A DNA stretch of 64,000 bases from the NCBI GenBank assembly GCA_964645765.1, contig CAZYBE010000010.1:30694-94693 (forward strand), given 5' to 3'. Positions 7,689 through 16,328 of this stretch are shown here, one piece after another. Position 1 is the first letter of the stretch. Every line of letters begins with the position of its first letter. The notes under the pieces were generated by a model. It saw only the letters and a program-made list of their open reading frames with translations, was not told where the DNA came from and searched no databases. Source of the DNA: CAZGMN01 sp964645765. GTDB lineage: Bacteria; Acidobacteriota; Aminicenantia; Aminicenantales; Aminicenantaceae. A program made the translations under genes and the position numbers.

Positions 7689-9095
7689 TTGAAAGAAACT
7701 GTTCTGAATTTGGGCCGCGTGAGCTTTCCCTTAAAATTGCCCGACCATACTGACTTTTTTCCTATGGGAAAAGCTCTTCCTCTTTCCAACCCTCAAGGAA
7801 AAATCCGCGAGGCTCTCGAAAACCCGGTCGATTGCCTTCCCCTTCAAAGCCTGGTGCGCCAGAAGCTCAAGCAAAAGCCTGAGACCAGGGCAGTCGTCGT
7901 CATCTCAGACAGCACCCGGCCTGTGCCCTATTCGGGGAAATCCGGAATCCTCTTCCCAATCATCGATGAGATGATGAAGGCTGGGCTCCGACCCTCAAAG
8001 ATCCGTCTTCTTGTCGCCAACGGTATGCACCGGCCGGTGAGTCATGAAGAGCTCAGGAAAATGCTCGACCCAAGAGTCTTCAGCCTCAACCTGCAAATCA
8101 TCAATCATGATTCAAGAAACGCTAACGACCTCGCCTCTATCGGCAGGACTGAGCTTGGAGGTGAAATCCTTATCAATCGCCTTTACGTGGAATCCGACCT
8201 GAAAATTCTCACCGGCCTTGTCGAGAGTCATTTCATGACCGGCGCCTCGGGCGGCAGAAAATCCATCTGCCCCGGGCTTCTTTCAGAGAGCTCGACCTAT
8301 GTCCTTCACAGCGGCCCTGTCCTCGCCTCACCTCTTGCGGCAGATTTAGTTCTCGAAGGAAATCCAGTCCATGAGGAAGCGCTGAGAGTAGCAAAAATGG
8401 CTGGCTGCGATTTTATTTTCAACGTCACCCTCGACTCAAACTACAGGTTGACCGGAGTCTTTGCCGGCCACCTCGAATCCGCCCATCTGGCAGCAGTCGA
8501 GAAACTGCGAAGCTATGCGGCAATCCCGGTCGATAGGGAATATGATATTGTTCTCGGTCACACAGGATTTGTTGGAGTCAACCACTACCAGGCTGCCAAA
8601 GGCGCTCTGACCTGTCTGCCTTTGATGAAGAAGAATGGAACCTGCATTCTGGCAGCCTTTCACAGCGACCCCGACCCTGTCGGAGGAGCCAATTACAAGA
8701 GGATGATAAAGCTTCTTGCAGAAAAAGGCGCAGAAAAATTCATGGCGGCAATTCTCGACCCATCCTGGACTTTTGTCCCTGAGCAGTGGGAGGCTCAGAT
8801 GTGGGCGCGGCTCTTCAGTAAAATCTCTCCCAAAAACCTCATCTACTGCTCTCAAGAAATCCCTGAGGAATCTTTCACTTGGATACCTGGAACAGATGCA
8901 AGGAAGATTGTTCCGGACGCAAAGAGCCTCAAGGAGCTTGTGGAAAAATCCTTGGACTGGGCTGTGAAATCGTTCCGCAGCCGCTCAGGCAAAGAGCCTC
9001 AAATCGCCTTCCTTCCCGACGGTCCCTACGGCATTCCCGTCCCTGGAAGAAGCGAAGGAAGAAAAGACAAAAAAACATCGCTCAATGAATTTTGA
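7689..9095 (+). CDS. LarA-like nickel-pincer nucleotide enzyme (lactate racemase domain, DUF2088)
   Basis: Cytoplasmic protein of 468 residues. It carries the LarA landmark motifs: DSTRP (74-78), NGMHRP with His114, ESHFMTGASGGRKS with His181 and Lys191 (the lysine that anchors the nickel-pincer cofactor in LarA), His207, and YQAAKG with Tyr300 and Lys304. LarA homologues racemise or epimerise alpha-hydroxy acids with a Ni-pincer cofactor. Many are not lactate racemases, so the substrate is left open. It starts at TTG 7689 after a purine-rich stretch; an in-frame ATG at 7764 would remove the first strand. No larB, larC or larE cofactor gene is nearby. Confidence 0.85.
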   Translation: MKETVLNLGRVSFPLKLPDHTDFFPMGKALPLSNPQGKIREALENPVDCLPLQSLVRQKLKQKPETRAVVVISDSTRPVPYSGKSGILFPIIDEMMKAGLRPSKIRLLVANGMHRPVSHEELRKMLDPRVFSLNLQIINHDSRNANDLASIGRTELGGEILINRLYVESDLKILTGLVESHFMTGASGGRKSICPGLLSESSTYVLHSGPVLASPLAADLVLEGNPVHEEALRVAKMAGCDFIFNVTLDSNYRLTGVFAGHLESAHLAAVEKLRSYAAIPVDREYDIVLGHTGFVGVNHYQAAKGALTCLPLMKKNGTCILAAFHSDPDPVGGANYKRMIKLLAEKGAEKFMAAILDPSWTFVPEQWEAQMWARLFSKISPKNLIYCSQEIPEESFTWIPGTDARKIVPDAKSLKELVEKSLDWAVKSFRSRSGKEPQIAFLPDGPYGIPVPGRSEGRKDKKTSLNEF

Positions 9096-9160
9096 AGCAG
9101 TAAGCAGCACTTGTTTGACCTCGACTTCCACCTGTGATATTAATCAAAAAGGAGTTAGCA

Positions 9161-9559
9161 ATGGAAACCAAACAAAAAAGCAGAAGTCCCATGGAAAAAC
9201 TTCTAATTTATGGATTGCCCGGTGCTCTGGCTGTTCTTTTAGTCCTGTATGGATCCATTGGCTGGAGTATTGGCTCAGGAGTAAAAAAGATATCGGTCAA
9301 AGCCAGTAGTGAATGTCCGGGTGACAAGATTACTGTACTTATCGCCTTTGTGAGTTCTGAAAAACACAGCTTTCAAGAAAGGAACATTGCAGTTTGGGCC
9401 TTGGGCCAATTAGGAGACAAGAGAGCCTTGCCAGCGCTTGAAAAATATTACACCGGCCAACCCTGTGACCACAGCAAGTATCTTTGCCAACGCGAACTTA
9501 AAAAGGCCATTAAACTCCTTCGGGGCGGCAAGAACCTTACTGCTTGGATTTGGCGTTAG
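9161..9559 (+). CDS. Small membrane-anchored HEAT-repeat protein
   Basis: Protein of 132 residues starting at the ATG at 9161, preceded by AAAAAGGAG at 9146-9154. A TM segment lies near residues 12-36 (LIYGLPGALAVLLVLYGSIG). The C-terminal part (ERNIAVWALGQLGDKRALPA) is a HEAT/PBS-lyase-type helical repeat. The predicted topology is a single anchor with a soluble repeat domain, probably a protein-binding scaffold. No catalytic residues are visible. It sits in a run of small plus-strand genes that leads to the FRG-domain gene, but more than 130 bases separate it from the next one, so operon membership is uncertain. Confidence 0.7.
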   Translation: METKQKSRSPMEKLLIYGLPGALAVLLVLYGSIGWSIGSGVKKISVKASSECPGDKITVLIAFVSSEKHSFQERNIAVWALGQLGDKRALPALEKYYTGQPCDHSKYLCQRELKKAIKLLRGGKNLTAWIWR

Positions 9560-9695
9560 GTCAAGCAAAAATTGAGGCTTAAAACAAAAAGCCTAAGAAT
9601 AAAGCAGATTTGCCCAGAAAATAGCGTTTTTTATTATTCGAGACTGAGGAAGTCGTCATGAGGATTATCCTTTTATACCCGAGGAGGAGGACAGG

Positions 9696-10004
9696 ATGAA
9701 AATTGTAAGTTACCTAGCGTTTTTTCTCATTTTAATCTTCATTTTCTCAAGCTGTGCGGCCGGGCCGAACGAGCTGGAGAAAACTCCAAGCAAAGAGGGA
9801 AAAATCGCCGGATTCTGGAAGGGACTATGGCATGGTCTTATTTCGCCGATTACATTCATTATCTCCATCTTCAGCAAGAATGTCCGATTCTATGAGGTCC
9901 ACAACAGCGGCTTTTGGTACAATTTCGGCTTTGTCCTCGGTGCCGGGCTTTTCTTCAGCGGCGGAATCCTGGGCAAGGGAAGAAGAAGAAAGCGAAAAGA
10001 CTAA
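9696..10004 (+). CDS. Small putative lipoprotein with C-terminal membrane segment
   Basis: Protein of 102 residues after a strong ribosome site (GAGGAGGAGGACAGG). The N-terminus is a lipoprotein signal: hydrophobic residues 5-17, then FSSCA with Cys at about 20. The central GFWKGLWHGLISPITFIIS is amphipathic or membrane-embedded, and YNFGFVLGAGLFFSGGILGK near residues 74-94 is a second hydrophobic segment. It ends in a basic tail (GRRRKRKD). I recognise no characterised function. The layout suggests a small envelope protein. Confidence 0.65.
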   Translation: MKIVSYLAFFLILIFIFSSCAAGPNELEKTPSKEGKIAGFWKGLWHGLISPITFIISIFSKNVRFYEVHNSGFWYNFGFVLGAGLFFSGGILGKGRRRKRKD

Positions 10005-10123
10005 GGTCGCAAAAATTATCTCAAAGGGCACCAATTCTTCTCTTCTCTAAAAAATTGTGAGATCTATTATTAAAGTAAATATTAGAAATTGGATTTTTTT
10101 GGCAAATCACAAGGAGGGACAAA

Positions 10124-10969
10124 ATGTTAGAGCGAACAGCATCGAGCGTCTCTGAAATCCTGGCCATGGTTCATAACATTCTTCAGACTTGGGGGGTATC
10201 TCAGGCGGAGGCCAACTTGTATTTCCGTGGCGTCAGCCGGGCGAATCACACCCTTCTGCCGCGCCTCTACCGTGCAGAGAACTCGAGTCTAGAAGAAGAA
10301 ACACTATTCTACCGCTTCCAGGTTCAGGCTTTAAGCCACCTCTCTCAGCGTCCTTTAAACGACTGGGAGTGGTACTTTATCGCTCAGCACTATGGCCTGC
10401 CAACACGTCTCCTTGACTGGACAGAAAACCTCTTCGTCGCCCTTTATTTTGCCCTTTATGATGTCGTTCGCAACAAATCATTCGAGGAGGTTATCTCCAG
10501 CCAAACAACCCCTCTCCCGGAATCTTCCGAAACTCCAGACAGCCCTGTTATTTGGATTTTGGATGCAGATGACCTTAATGATAAGATAACGGGTCAGGCA
10601 TGTTGCTACATTCCTGATTCCAATCTCACTGTTCAATGGCTGCCTGATAATGTCGAGAAAGGCAACCCGCAGCAAGTCACATATAAAGACAGAATACTGA
10701 CCAACGAGAAGCCCCTCGCCCTTTTGCCTCCCCGCACCACAAACCGCATCATCGCTCAGCAAGGCGTCTTCACTATCCACGGTGCTGGAACAGAGCCACT
10801 CGAGGGTTATTATGGTTCCGAAGAGAGCCACAGGCTGGCAAAAATAATCATTTCTCCACATTCCATCGGCAAAATCTGGCGAGATCTGTTCCTGTGCGGC
10901 GTTCACCACTTTGCAATCTTTCCAGAAATGGACAAGCTCTCAGAATATATCGTCCACATCTTAAGGTAG
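10124..10969 (+). CDS. FRG-domain protein
   Basis: Soluble protein of 281 residues with a strong ribosome site (AAGGAGGGACAAA). The FRG domain spans the first half: YFRGVSRANHTLLPRLYR (Phe34-Arg35-Gly36), then AQHYGLPTRLLDWTENLFVA near residues 88-107, which are the two defining motifs. The biochemical role of FRG domains is not established; they occur in accessory loci including phage-defence islands. It is the first of four closely placed plus-strand genes, the other three encoding membrane-associated or helical proteins of unknown family. Spacing to the next gene is 26 bases. Confidence 0.82.
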   Translation: MLERTASSVSEILAMVHNILQTWGVSQAEANLYFRGVSRANHTLLPRLYRAENSSLEEETLFYRFQVQALSHLSQRPLNDWEWYFIAQHYGLPTRLLDWTENLFVALYFALYDVVRNKSFEEVISSQTTPLPESSETPDSPVIWILDADDLNDKITGQACCYIPDSNLTVQWLPDNVEKGNPQQVTYKDRILTNEKPLALLPPRTTNRIIAQQGVFTIHGAGTEPLEGYYGSEESHRLAKIIISPHSIGKIWRDLFLCGVHHFAIFPEMDKLSEYIVHILR

Positions 10970-10995
10970 AATATCTCAGAGAATGGGAGGGGTCG

Positions 10996-11487
10996 ATGCC
11001 TGAAAAGCTATTTTTATCGAAATCTCCAAGTGATTCAAAAAATGCCCAAAAAATCTTCTCTTCATCAATAAGGCTCATTGCCATACTGGCCATTGCCGGT
11101 CTATGGGCATGTTACTCGATCTCATTGTATGACCATTATGCCTATACCCAGTCAACCGGCTTAAAAGTCGATTCAATAAAACTAATGAACAAAGCCACAG
11201 AAGATTTTACAAAGCACGAAGCAGAGGTTGACGACCTTTTAACCAGAATCGAAAAAGCGTACGAGTATGAAAAAGCCAGGCCCAAAAACGTGATCACGGC
11301 CAAAATGTGGGAAAAGCTCAAAGACCCTGATAAGAATCTGTTGGGCGGCTTCTTAAAATTTTGGCAGGAGAAAAAAACGCTGAGCAAGACATTCGTTGAA
11401 GAAGCAAAGAAAACTGTCAGCGACGCCTTCGACCAGATCATCGGCTTGGAGAGCGGTAAAATAAAAAAATCTGAAGTCACCATATAA
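10996..11487 (+). CDS. Single-pass membrane protein of unknown family (FRG locus)
   Basis: Protein of 163 residues. I chose the ATG at 10996, preceded by GGGAGGGG, rather than an upstream start that would overlap the FRG gene. One TM segment lies near residues 25-45 (LIAILAIAGLWACYSISLY). The rest is charged and helical, likely extracytoplasmic, with KHEAEVDDLLTRIEKAYEYE forming part of a coiled coil. No family or active site was recognised. Close spacing (26 bases after the FRG gene, 32 before the next) suggests co-transcription. Confidence 0.65.
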   Translation: MPEKLFLSKSPSDSKNAQKIFSSSIRLIAILAIAGLWACYSISLYDHYAYTQSTGLKVDSIKLMNKATEDFTKHEAEVDDLLTRIEKAYEYEKARPKNVITAKMWEKLKDPDKNLLGGFLKFWQEKKTLSKTFVEEAKKTVSDAFDQIIGLESGKIKKSEVTI

Positions 11488-11519
11488 ACCTGTCTCGGTC
11501 GGCGAGAAAGGAGAGAGTC

Positions 11520-11849
11520 ATGTCTGACTTTAAAAAAATCACTGAAGAGATACTGAAGGAAATAGAGTCTTTAGCTGAAGGGACATTTAAAAAGCATAAA
11601 GATAAAGCTTTCAAAGATGGAAAAGCCTTCCTGGATAAAATTGAAGATGACTTAGAAAGGCTTTCAAATTTACTCGTAAAAGGAGAGCTCACTGCCGAAG
11701 AGTTTAAATGGCTTGTCCGCAGCAAAAGAGACCTGGCCGAAATGGTGTTGCTAAAGCAGGCAGGTTTGGCGCTGGTCCAGATTGACCAATTCAAAAACAG
11801 CATATTGGATTTGGTTATCGGCCACTTCTTAAAAAGAATCGGGCCTTGA
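11520..11849 (+). CDS. Small all-helical hypothetical protein (FRG locus)
   Basis: Protein of 109 residues after AAAGGAGAGAGTC. It is Lys/Glu/Leu-rich and almost entirely helical, with KITEEILKEIESLAEGTFKK near the start and GELTAEEFKWLVRSKRDLAE near residues 55-74. It has no signal peptide, TM segment or cysteine. I recognise no function. Its position in the row suggests a soluble partner of the neighbouring membrane proteins. Confidence 0.6.
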   Translation: MSDFKKITEEILKEIESLAEGTFKKHKDKAFKDGKAFLDKIEDDLERLSNLLVKGELTAEEFKWLVRSKRDLAEMVLLKQAGLALVQIDQFKNSILDLVIGHFLKRIGP

Positions 11850-11988
11850 ATTCGGCATTTTTTAAAAAGATTACCGATTGCGGGAATAAACCTTTGAATA
11901 TTTTCAGAGACGAAATAATTGATTCTTCTTTGGTATCTTATATATACTCTATTCACCGCTAAATAAACGACAGGAAAGGAGGACATCC

Positions 11989-12948
11989 ATGTTTGGTTCC
12001 CAAATCCTTGATGTCGTCATCGGCATTGTTTTCATCTATCTATTGCTGAGCCTGATATGCTCTGCGCTCAATGAATTTGTCTCCAGAATTTTCTCGATGC
12101 GCGCCAAAAACCTTGAGCAGGGCATCCGAAATCTCTTGAACGACCCGGAATTCACAGGATATGCCAAAGATGTCTACAACCATCCCCTGATCAAGAGCCT
12201 TGAGCGAGAGGGAAAGCTGCCTTCCTATATTCCTTCGCGAACCTTTGCTCTTGTCTTGATGGATGTGGTTGGCTGTGCAGAGTCAGGTTCAGGTTCTAAA
12301 CGATTTAAAAGTTTCCGGAGCACAGTTGCCAAAATTGCCAACAACAATTTAAAGAAAATGCTTCTTGTCCACATCGACGTGGCAGAAAATAACCTGAATA
12401 AACTGGTCGAGAACATTGGGGAATGGTTTGACAATGCCATGCAGAGGGTTTCTGGCTGGTACAAGCGCAAAGCTCAGCTGATTATACTCTTCCTGGCCCT
12501 CGCTCTTTGCCTGCTTTTCAACGCTGACAGTTTGATGATTGCCAACAGCCTCTCCCATGATGCGGCGATGCGCAATGCCGTCGCCCTGGCAGCCGAGGAA
12601 TACGTCAAACAGCCTCCTCCGGCCAAACCTGATGAGAAGCCTGGCGAAGAATCTCTTGCCGCTGAAGACAAAATCCTCTTGATGAGGATTAAACAGGTCC
12701 GGGAACAAATCCAGAAGCTCCAGCTTCCGATTGGCTGGGCGAAGATGTCTGATGACCCCCGCGCAGTTCCCGCAAGCCTTCCCTCCTGGCTGGCAAAAAT
12801 CCTTGGAATTCTGTTCACCACAATCGCTGTTTCGCTGGGTGCTCCTTTCTGGTTCGATGTGCTGAACAAATTTGTCAACCTTCGCTCAGCAGGCGGCCGG
12901 CCAGAGAATAAAACTAAAAAAGCTGACTCATCTTCAACTCGCGAATAA
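11989..12948 (+). CDS. Conserved multi-pass membrane protein of unknown function (FRG locus)
   Basis: Protein of 319 residues after AAAGGAGGACATCC. TM1 is near residues 6-26 (VVIGIVFIYLLLSLICSALN), a central TM near 164-184, and a final hydrophobic stretch near 265-295 followed by the conserved-looking SLGAPFWFDVLNKFVNLRS. A Pro/Glu-rich linker (KQPPPAKPDEKPGEE) separates the last two. The first and last blocks resemble a widespread uncharacterised membrane family. It ends the plus-strand row and converges with the selenoprotein gene, leaving 47 bases between the two stops. Confidence 0.7.
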   Translation: MFGSQILDVVIGIVFIYLLLSLICSALNEFVSRIFSMRAKNLEQGIRNLLNDPEFTGYAKDVYNHPLIKSLEREGKLPSYIPSRTFALVLMDVVGCAESGSGSKRFKSFRSTVAKIANNNLKKMLLVHIDVAENNLNKLVENIGEWFDNAMQRVSGWYKRKAQLIILFLALALCLLFNADSLMIANSLSHDAAMRNAVALAAEEYVKQPPPAKPDEKPGEESLAAEDKILLMRIKQVREQIQKLQLPIGWAKMSDDPRAVPASLPSWLAKILGILFTTIAVSLGAPFWFDVLNKFVNLRSAGGRPENKTKKADSSSTRE

Positions 12949-12995
12949 GTAATTTCTGCCGATCTTTTTAATCGTTGAATAAAATCAAAAAAGGC

Positions 12996-14726
12996 TTACG
13001 TTGATCTTTTCTCCTTCTTTTTCTCCATCTCATCTTTGATTTTCTTCAGCTGCGCTTCATAGTAAGCTGTATTGTATCCCTCATCAATTTCAAGGGCCTT
13101 CTGCTGGGCCTTCAGGGCCTCTTCGAGCCTATCCATGTTGAGATAGACGAAGGCCAGGGAGTCCCAGATGATCGACACGCTATTCATCTCAACGGCTTTC
13201 TTGGCCATTTCAAGAGCACTGTCCAGATTCTTCTTGTGAGTTGCCCAAAACTTGGCGTAGTTGGACAGGGTGTAAGCATCATCCTGATGCTTCTTGATAA
13301 ACTCAGGGCCGAAGAGCTCAAGTGCTCTTTCCGGTTTTTCCGCACGGATGAGAACACTAGCGGCGGACTGCACAATATAGTCATCATCTGGCTTCAGTTT
13401 AAGAGCGGCCTCCAAGGCGCTTAGCGCGCTGTCCGTGTTCTGCTTCTTTCCAGTCCAGAAACGGGCATAGGTCATCAGGCTCATGGCATTGTTTTGATTG
13501 GCCTTGACGAACTCGGGGCCGAATATCTCCAGGGCTTTTTCCGGTTTGCCATTCTCCAAGCAGATTTCAGCTCCGGTCTGACGAAAATAGGCGTTGTCAG
13601 GATTCAGCTTGACCGCTGTCTCCATCATTTTTTCGGCGCTGTCCATGTTCGTCTTCTGCTGCATCCAGAACCTGGCGTAATCCATCAAGGCATATCCCCA
13701 GCTCGCCACTTGGTTTTCGATGAATTCCTTGCCGTAGACCGAATCGATCATGGCCTGGTCCCCTTTGAGCGAATAGAGCTGAGCCCGGTTGTAGGCAGTA
13801 CGCGTATAGTCAAAGCCTTGAATCTGCTCAGCCATTTCTAGCCCGCGGTCGATATTTTCCTTTTCACGGATAACTCTCAAGACATAATAATAGCGGAACC
13901 AGGGATTTTCAGGATATTTTGCCACCAAGTCTTCCAAAAACTTGAACGCCTCCTCTTTGGCCGGGGAAAGGTAATAAAACGAGGCCAGATTCATATAGGC
14001 TGTCTTCAAGAGCTTGCTCTCTGGATATTTTTGAACGAAGACCTTGAGAGGATCCGGATTTCTTTTGACTCCTCTGGCATACAGGGCTGCCTGGCTCACG
14101 GAGAACTCTGCAAATTCTGTGCAGGAGACTTGATCCTTGCCGTATTCGGTCATACCCATTTTGCCTTGAGGATCAACAGCAATGACCTCCTTGAAGAGGG
14201 CAAGGGCCTTTTCCTCGTTGAACCGGTCACCATACTTCCTGGCCAGCTTGGTGATCACCTGGACATTTTTAGGTTCTTTAGCATGCTGTTCGGAAAGGGA
14301 TTTAAATGTATCAACTCCTTGCAGGACTTTGAGAACTCTCTCATGAAATCTTTCTGGAGGCGGGCTGTAGCGGTAGATCCAATCAACCTCGTTACCGTCC
14401 CTGTCCACGAAAAGGAGGAAGGGCGTTCCCTGGACCTTGAATTTCTTAAAGATTTCTTCCCCGACTTTATCCCCCCGAGGCGCCCGGTAAAGGACGAAGT
14501 TGTCTTCTAAAAATTTTCCGAATTTTGGATTTTCGTAATACTGCTGAACCAGCAGTAAACAGCTCCCTCAGCCGCCCGCCTGGTGAAAATCGACGAGGAG
14601 AAGTTTGCCTTGAGCCTTGGCCTTGGCCAGGGCATCGTCGACAGAGCCTGTTAGCCACGTCTGGGCTTGGACGGCCAGGGAGGAAACAAAAAAGAACAGA
14701 AAGCAGAGCGTCAGGACCTTTTTCAT
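12996..14726 (-). CDS. Probable selenoprotein: secreted thioredoxin-fold protein with UGSC active site and C-terminal TPR repeats
   Basis: Read with one in-frame TGA (14568-14570) as selenocysteine, this is a continuous 576-residue protein. It starts at the ATG at 14726 after GGGAGG. Residues 1-22 are a signal peptide ending AQAQ. Residues ~28-140 form a thioredoxin-like domain: GKLLLVDFHQAGG, then Sec53-Gly-Ser-Cys56 where thioredoxins have CxxC, and later VQGTPFLLFVD with the cis-proline. The remainder is tandem TPR-like repeats (recurring GPEF, NYAKFW and NLDSALEMAKKAVE units). An 8-bp hairpin with a G-first loop lies 18 nt after the TGA, as in bacterial SECIS elements. The alternative is a nonsense mutation. 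No sel genes are in the window. Confidence 0.82.
14539..14570 (-). promoter_or_regulatory. UGA codon with putative bacterial SECIS hairpin
   Basis: On the minus strand the in-frame TGA (14570-14568) is followed after ten bases by TACTGCTG-GTT-CAGCAGTA, a perfect 8-bp stem (14557-14550 with 14546-14539) and a GUU loop. The loop begins 18 nt after the UGA with G in first position. This fits the known bacterial SECIS geometry recognised by SelB. The stem is inside the coding frame, as required in bacteria. Confidence 0.75.
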
Positions 14727-15109
14727 TTTAACCTCCCTTCTGATTCGCGGGCTCATGATAAATCTTGTAAAAAGCATATTAAATAAATTGAAAATAGTCA
14801 ATAAATTTACTCTATGAGATTACCAAACCCAGAGGAAATTGTCTTTGAATCTCCTGAATTTTGTTGCCTTGAGGTCGGCAATGGCTTCTGAGAAATCCTC
14901 GAATTTTATCGGGACCGGATCCATGACCCTGAGAAAAACAGGCTGGACTTCCCCTTCCTTAAAGATGCATGGGCTCCGCTCCGTTTCGCTCTGTGATCCT
15001 ATTCATCCGCCAGGTTTGGGAGCTTGGGATTTTATGGCCTATTTTATAAAAGGAAATCGTAGCACGAAACTCTAGCATAATATATTTTTATATTTTTTCA
15101 ATCTTTTTC
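14727..15109. other. Intergenic region with a possible gene remnant on the minus strand
   Basis: About 380 bases separate the selenoprotein start from the XRE-ImmA promoter. On the minus strand a frame of roughly 60 codons ending at TAA 14820-14822 reads PVFLRVMDPVPIKFEDFSEA and ends FRRFKDNFLWVW. That looks protein-like, but it has no start codon with a ribosome site and no family I recognise. It may be the tail of a decayed gene. I see nothing else in this stretch. Confidence 0.3.
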
Positions 15110-15157
15110 TTGACATATATAAGCTTATTTTATATTATTTATTTACCAAATAAATAA
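15110..15157 (+). promoter_or_regulatory. Promoter and palindromic operator of the XRE-ImmA/PIN operon
   Basis: Consensus -35 TTGACA at 15110-15115, a 17-base spacer and -10 TATTAT at 15133-15138. A perfect 9-bp inverted repeat, TTATTTATT-TACCA-AATAAATAA (15135-15157), overlaps the -10 box and runs downstream. It is well placed for autorepression by the XRE domain encoded next. GGGAGG precedes the start codon. Confidence 0.75.
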
Positions 15158-15170
15158 TAAGGGAGGAATA

Positions 15171-16328
15171 ATGAAAGAAACAAAGTTAATTTCTTCTCTT
15201 TTAAAAAAAGAGAGAGAATCGCTTGGGTTCACTTTAAAAGAAGTTTCTGAAAAAATAGGATTCGCTCATTATCAAACCTTGAGAAATATCGAGTCAGGGG
15301 AAAGAGAGATTAAAGCCTGGGAATTGGCCAAACTATCAAATATTTATGGTCGTGAACTTAATTTCTTTTTATGGCCAGAGCAAAGGAAAGTGGAAGCTGA
15401 AATTTTGTGGAGAAATCCAGAACAAAGCACAAAGAAAGAAGAAATAAAGAGAAAATTCTTGTCTTTTTGCGAAAAATATAAAAACCTGCTTAAACTTTTA
15501 GGAGAGAAAGAACAAGAAAATAAAGAGCTACTTCTGCCTCTTTCCAAGAATAAGCTAATAAATCAAAATTCATTTGAATATATAACAAAAATAGCTTCTA
15601 ATTATTTAAATTTACTCCAATTGGGAAGCCGACCAGCCTGCTCCTTGGCAAAAATTTTGGAAGAAAAAGTTGGAATAAAAATTATTCACTTAGAACTTGA
15701 ACCCGGAATCTCAGGAGGATCGACAGTTGGAGATTTTGGAATGGCCATTTTAATAAATGCCAATGATGCTCCTTGGCGGCGCAACTATGATTTAGGGCAT
15801 GAATTCTTTCATTTAATCACTTGGAATCATTTTTCTTCTGAAGAAATTTATAAAAAAGACAAAAAAGGCAAAAATAGAATCGAACAATTAGCAGATGTCT
15901 TTGCCTCAGCTTTTTTGCTGCCAGAGGACGAGCTGAGGAATGAATTCCAAAAAAAAGCTGAGAAAAAAAATATCTCCTATTTAAATTTAGTTGAGATTGC
16001 CAGAGAATTTGATGTATCGATTGAAGCCTTACTCTGGCGGCTTGTAAATCTTAATCTTATAAAAAAAGAGACGGTCCTGAACGAATTAGAAAAAGGAAAT
16101 ATAAAAGATTTCGATAGAAAAGCCAGATCGACATATTGGGAAGGGGAAAAACCCTTCCTTTCTTCAAAATACATTTCTTTAGCAATTAAAGCTCTCCAGA
16201 TGGGCAAAATTTCTAAGGCTAAATTTTCAGAATACATTGATAAAAAATTTAGTGAAGTTCCGTCATTCTTGAAGAAATACGGCTACGACGAAAACGAGGA
16301 CTATTCTGTTGAATATAGTATTACTTGA
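15171..16328 (+). CDS. XRE-type HTH regulator fused to ImmA/IrrE metallopeptidase
   Basis: Protein of 385 residues. An XRE helix-turn-helix lies near residues 7-60 (KERESLGFTLKEVSEKIGF and ELAKLSNIYGRELNFF). A zinc-peptidase domain follows at ~150-290, with His210-Glu-Phe-Phe-His214 and the second metal-site helix EQLADVFASAFLLP (Glu238). Relatives with this architecture act as antitoxin-like or stress regulators that bind their own promoter and cleave a partner. The gene is clearly AT-richer than its neighbours, suggesting horizontal acquisition. It overlaps the next gene by 20 bases. The palindrome at 15135-15157 is the likely binding site. Confidence 0.88.
   Translation: MKETKLISSLLKKERESLGFTLKEVSEKIGFAHYQTLRNIESGEREIKAWELAKLSNIYGRELNFFLWPEQRKVEAEILWRNPEQSTKKEEIKRKFLSFCEKYKNLLKLLGEKEQENKELLLPLSKNKLINQNSFEYITKIASNYLNLLQLGSRPACSLAKILEEKVGIKIIHLELEPGISGGSTVGDFGMAILINANDAPWRRNYDLGHEFFHLITWNHFSSEEIYKKDKKGKNRIEQLADVFASAFLLPEDELRNEFQKKAEKKNISYLNLVEIAREFDVSIEALLWRLVNLNLIKKETVLNELEKGNIKDFDRKARSTYWEGEKPFLSSKYISLAIKALQMGKISKAKFSEYIDKKFSEVPSFLKKYGYDENEDYSVEYSIT

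Noticed and set aside
12996..14408. Annotating the TPR part as a separate gene with a GTG start at 14408
   Set aside because: The same frame continues upstream through a thioredoxin fold to a signal peptide with only the TGA between; splitting it ignores the hairpin and the UGSC motif.
14839..15075. Plus-strand open frame upstream of the XRE-ImmA gene
   Set aside because: No ribosome site; the opposite strand of the same stretch looks more protein-like, and neither is supported as a complete gene.
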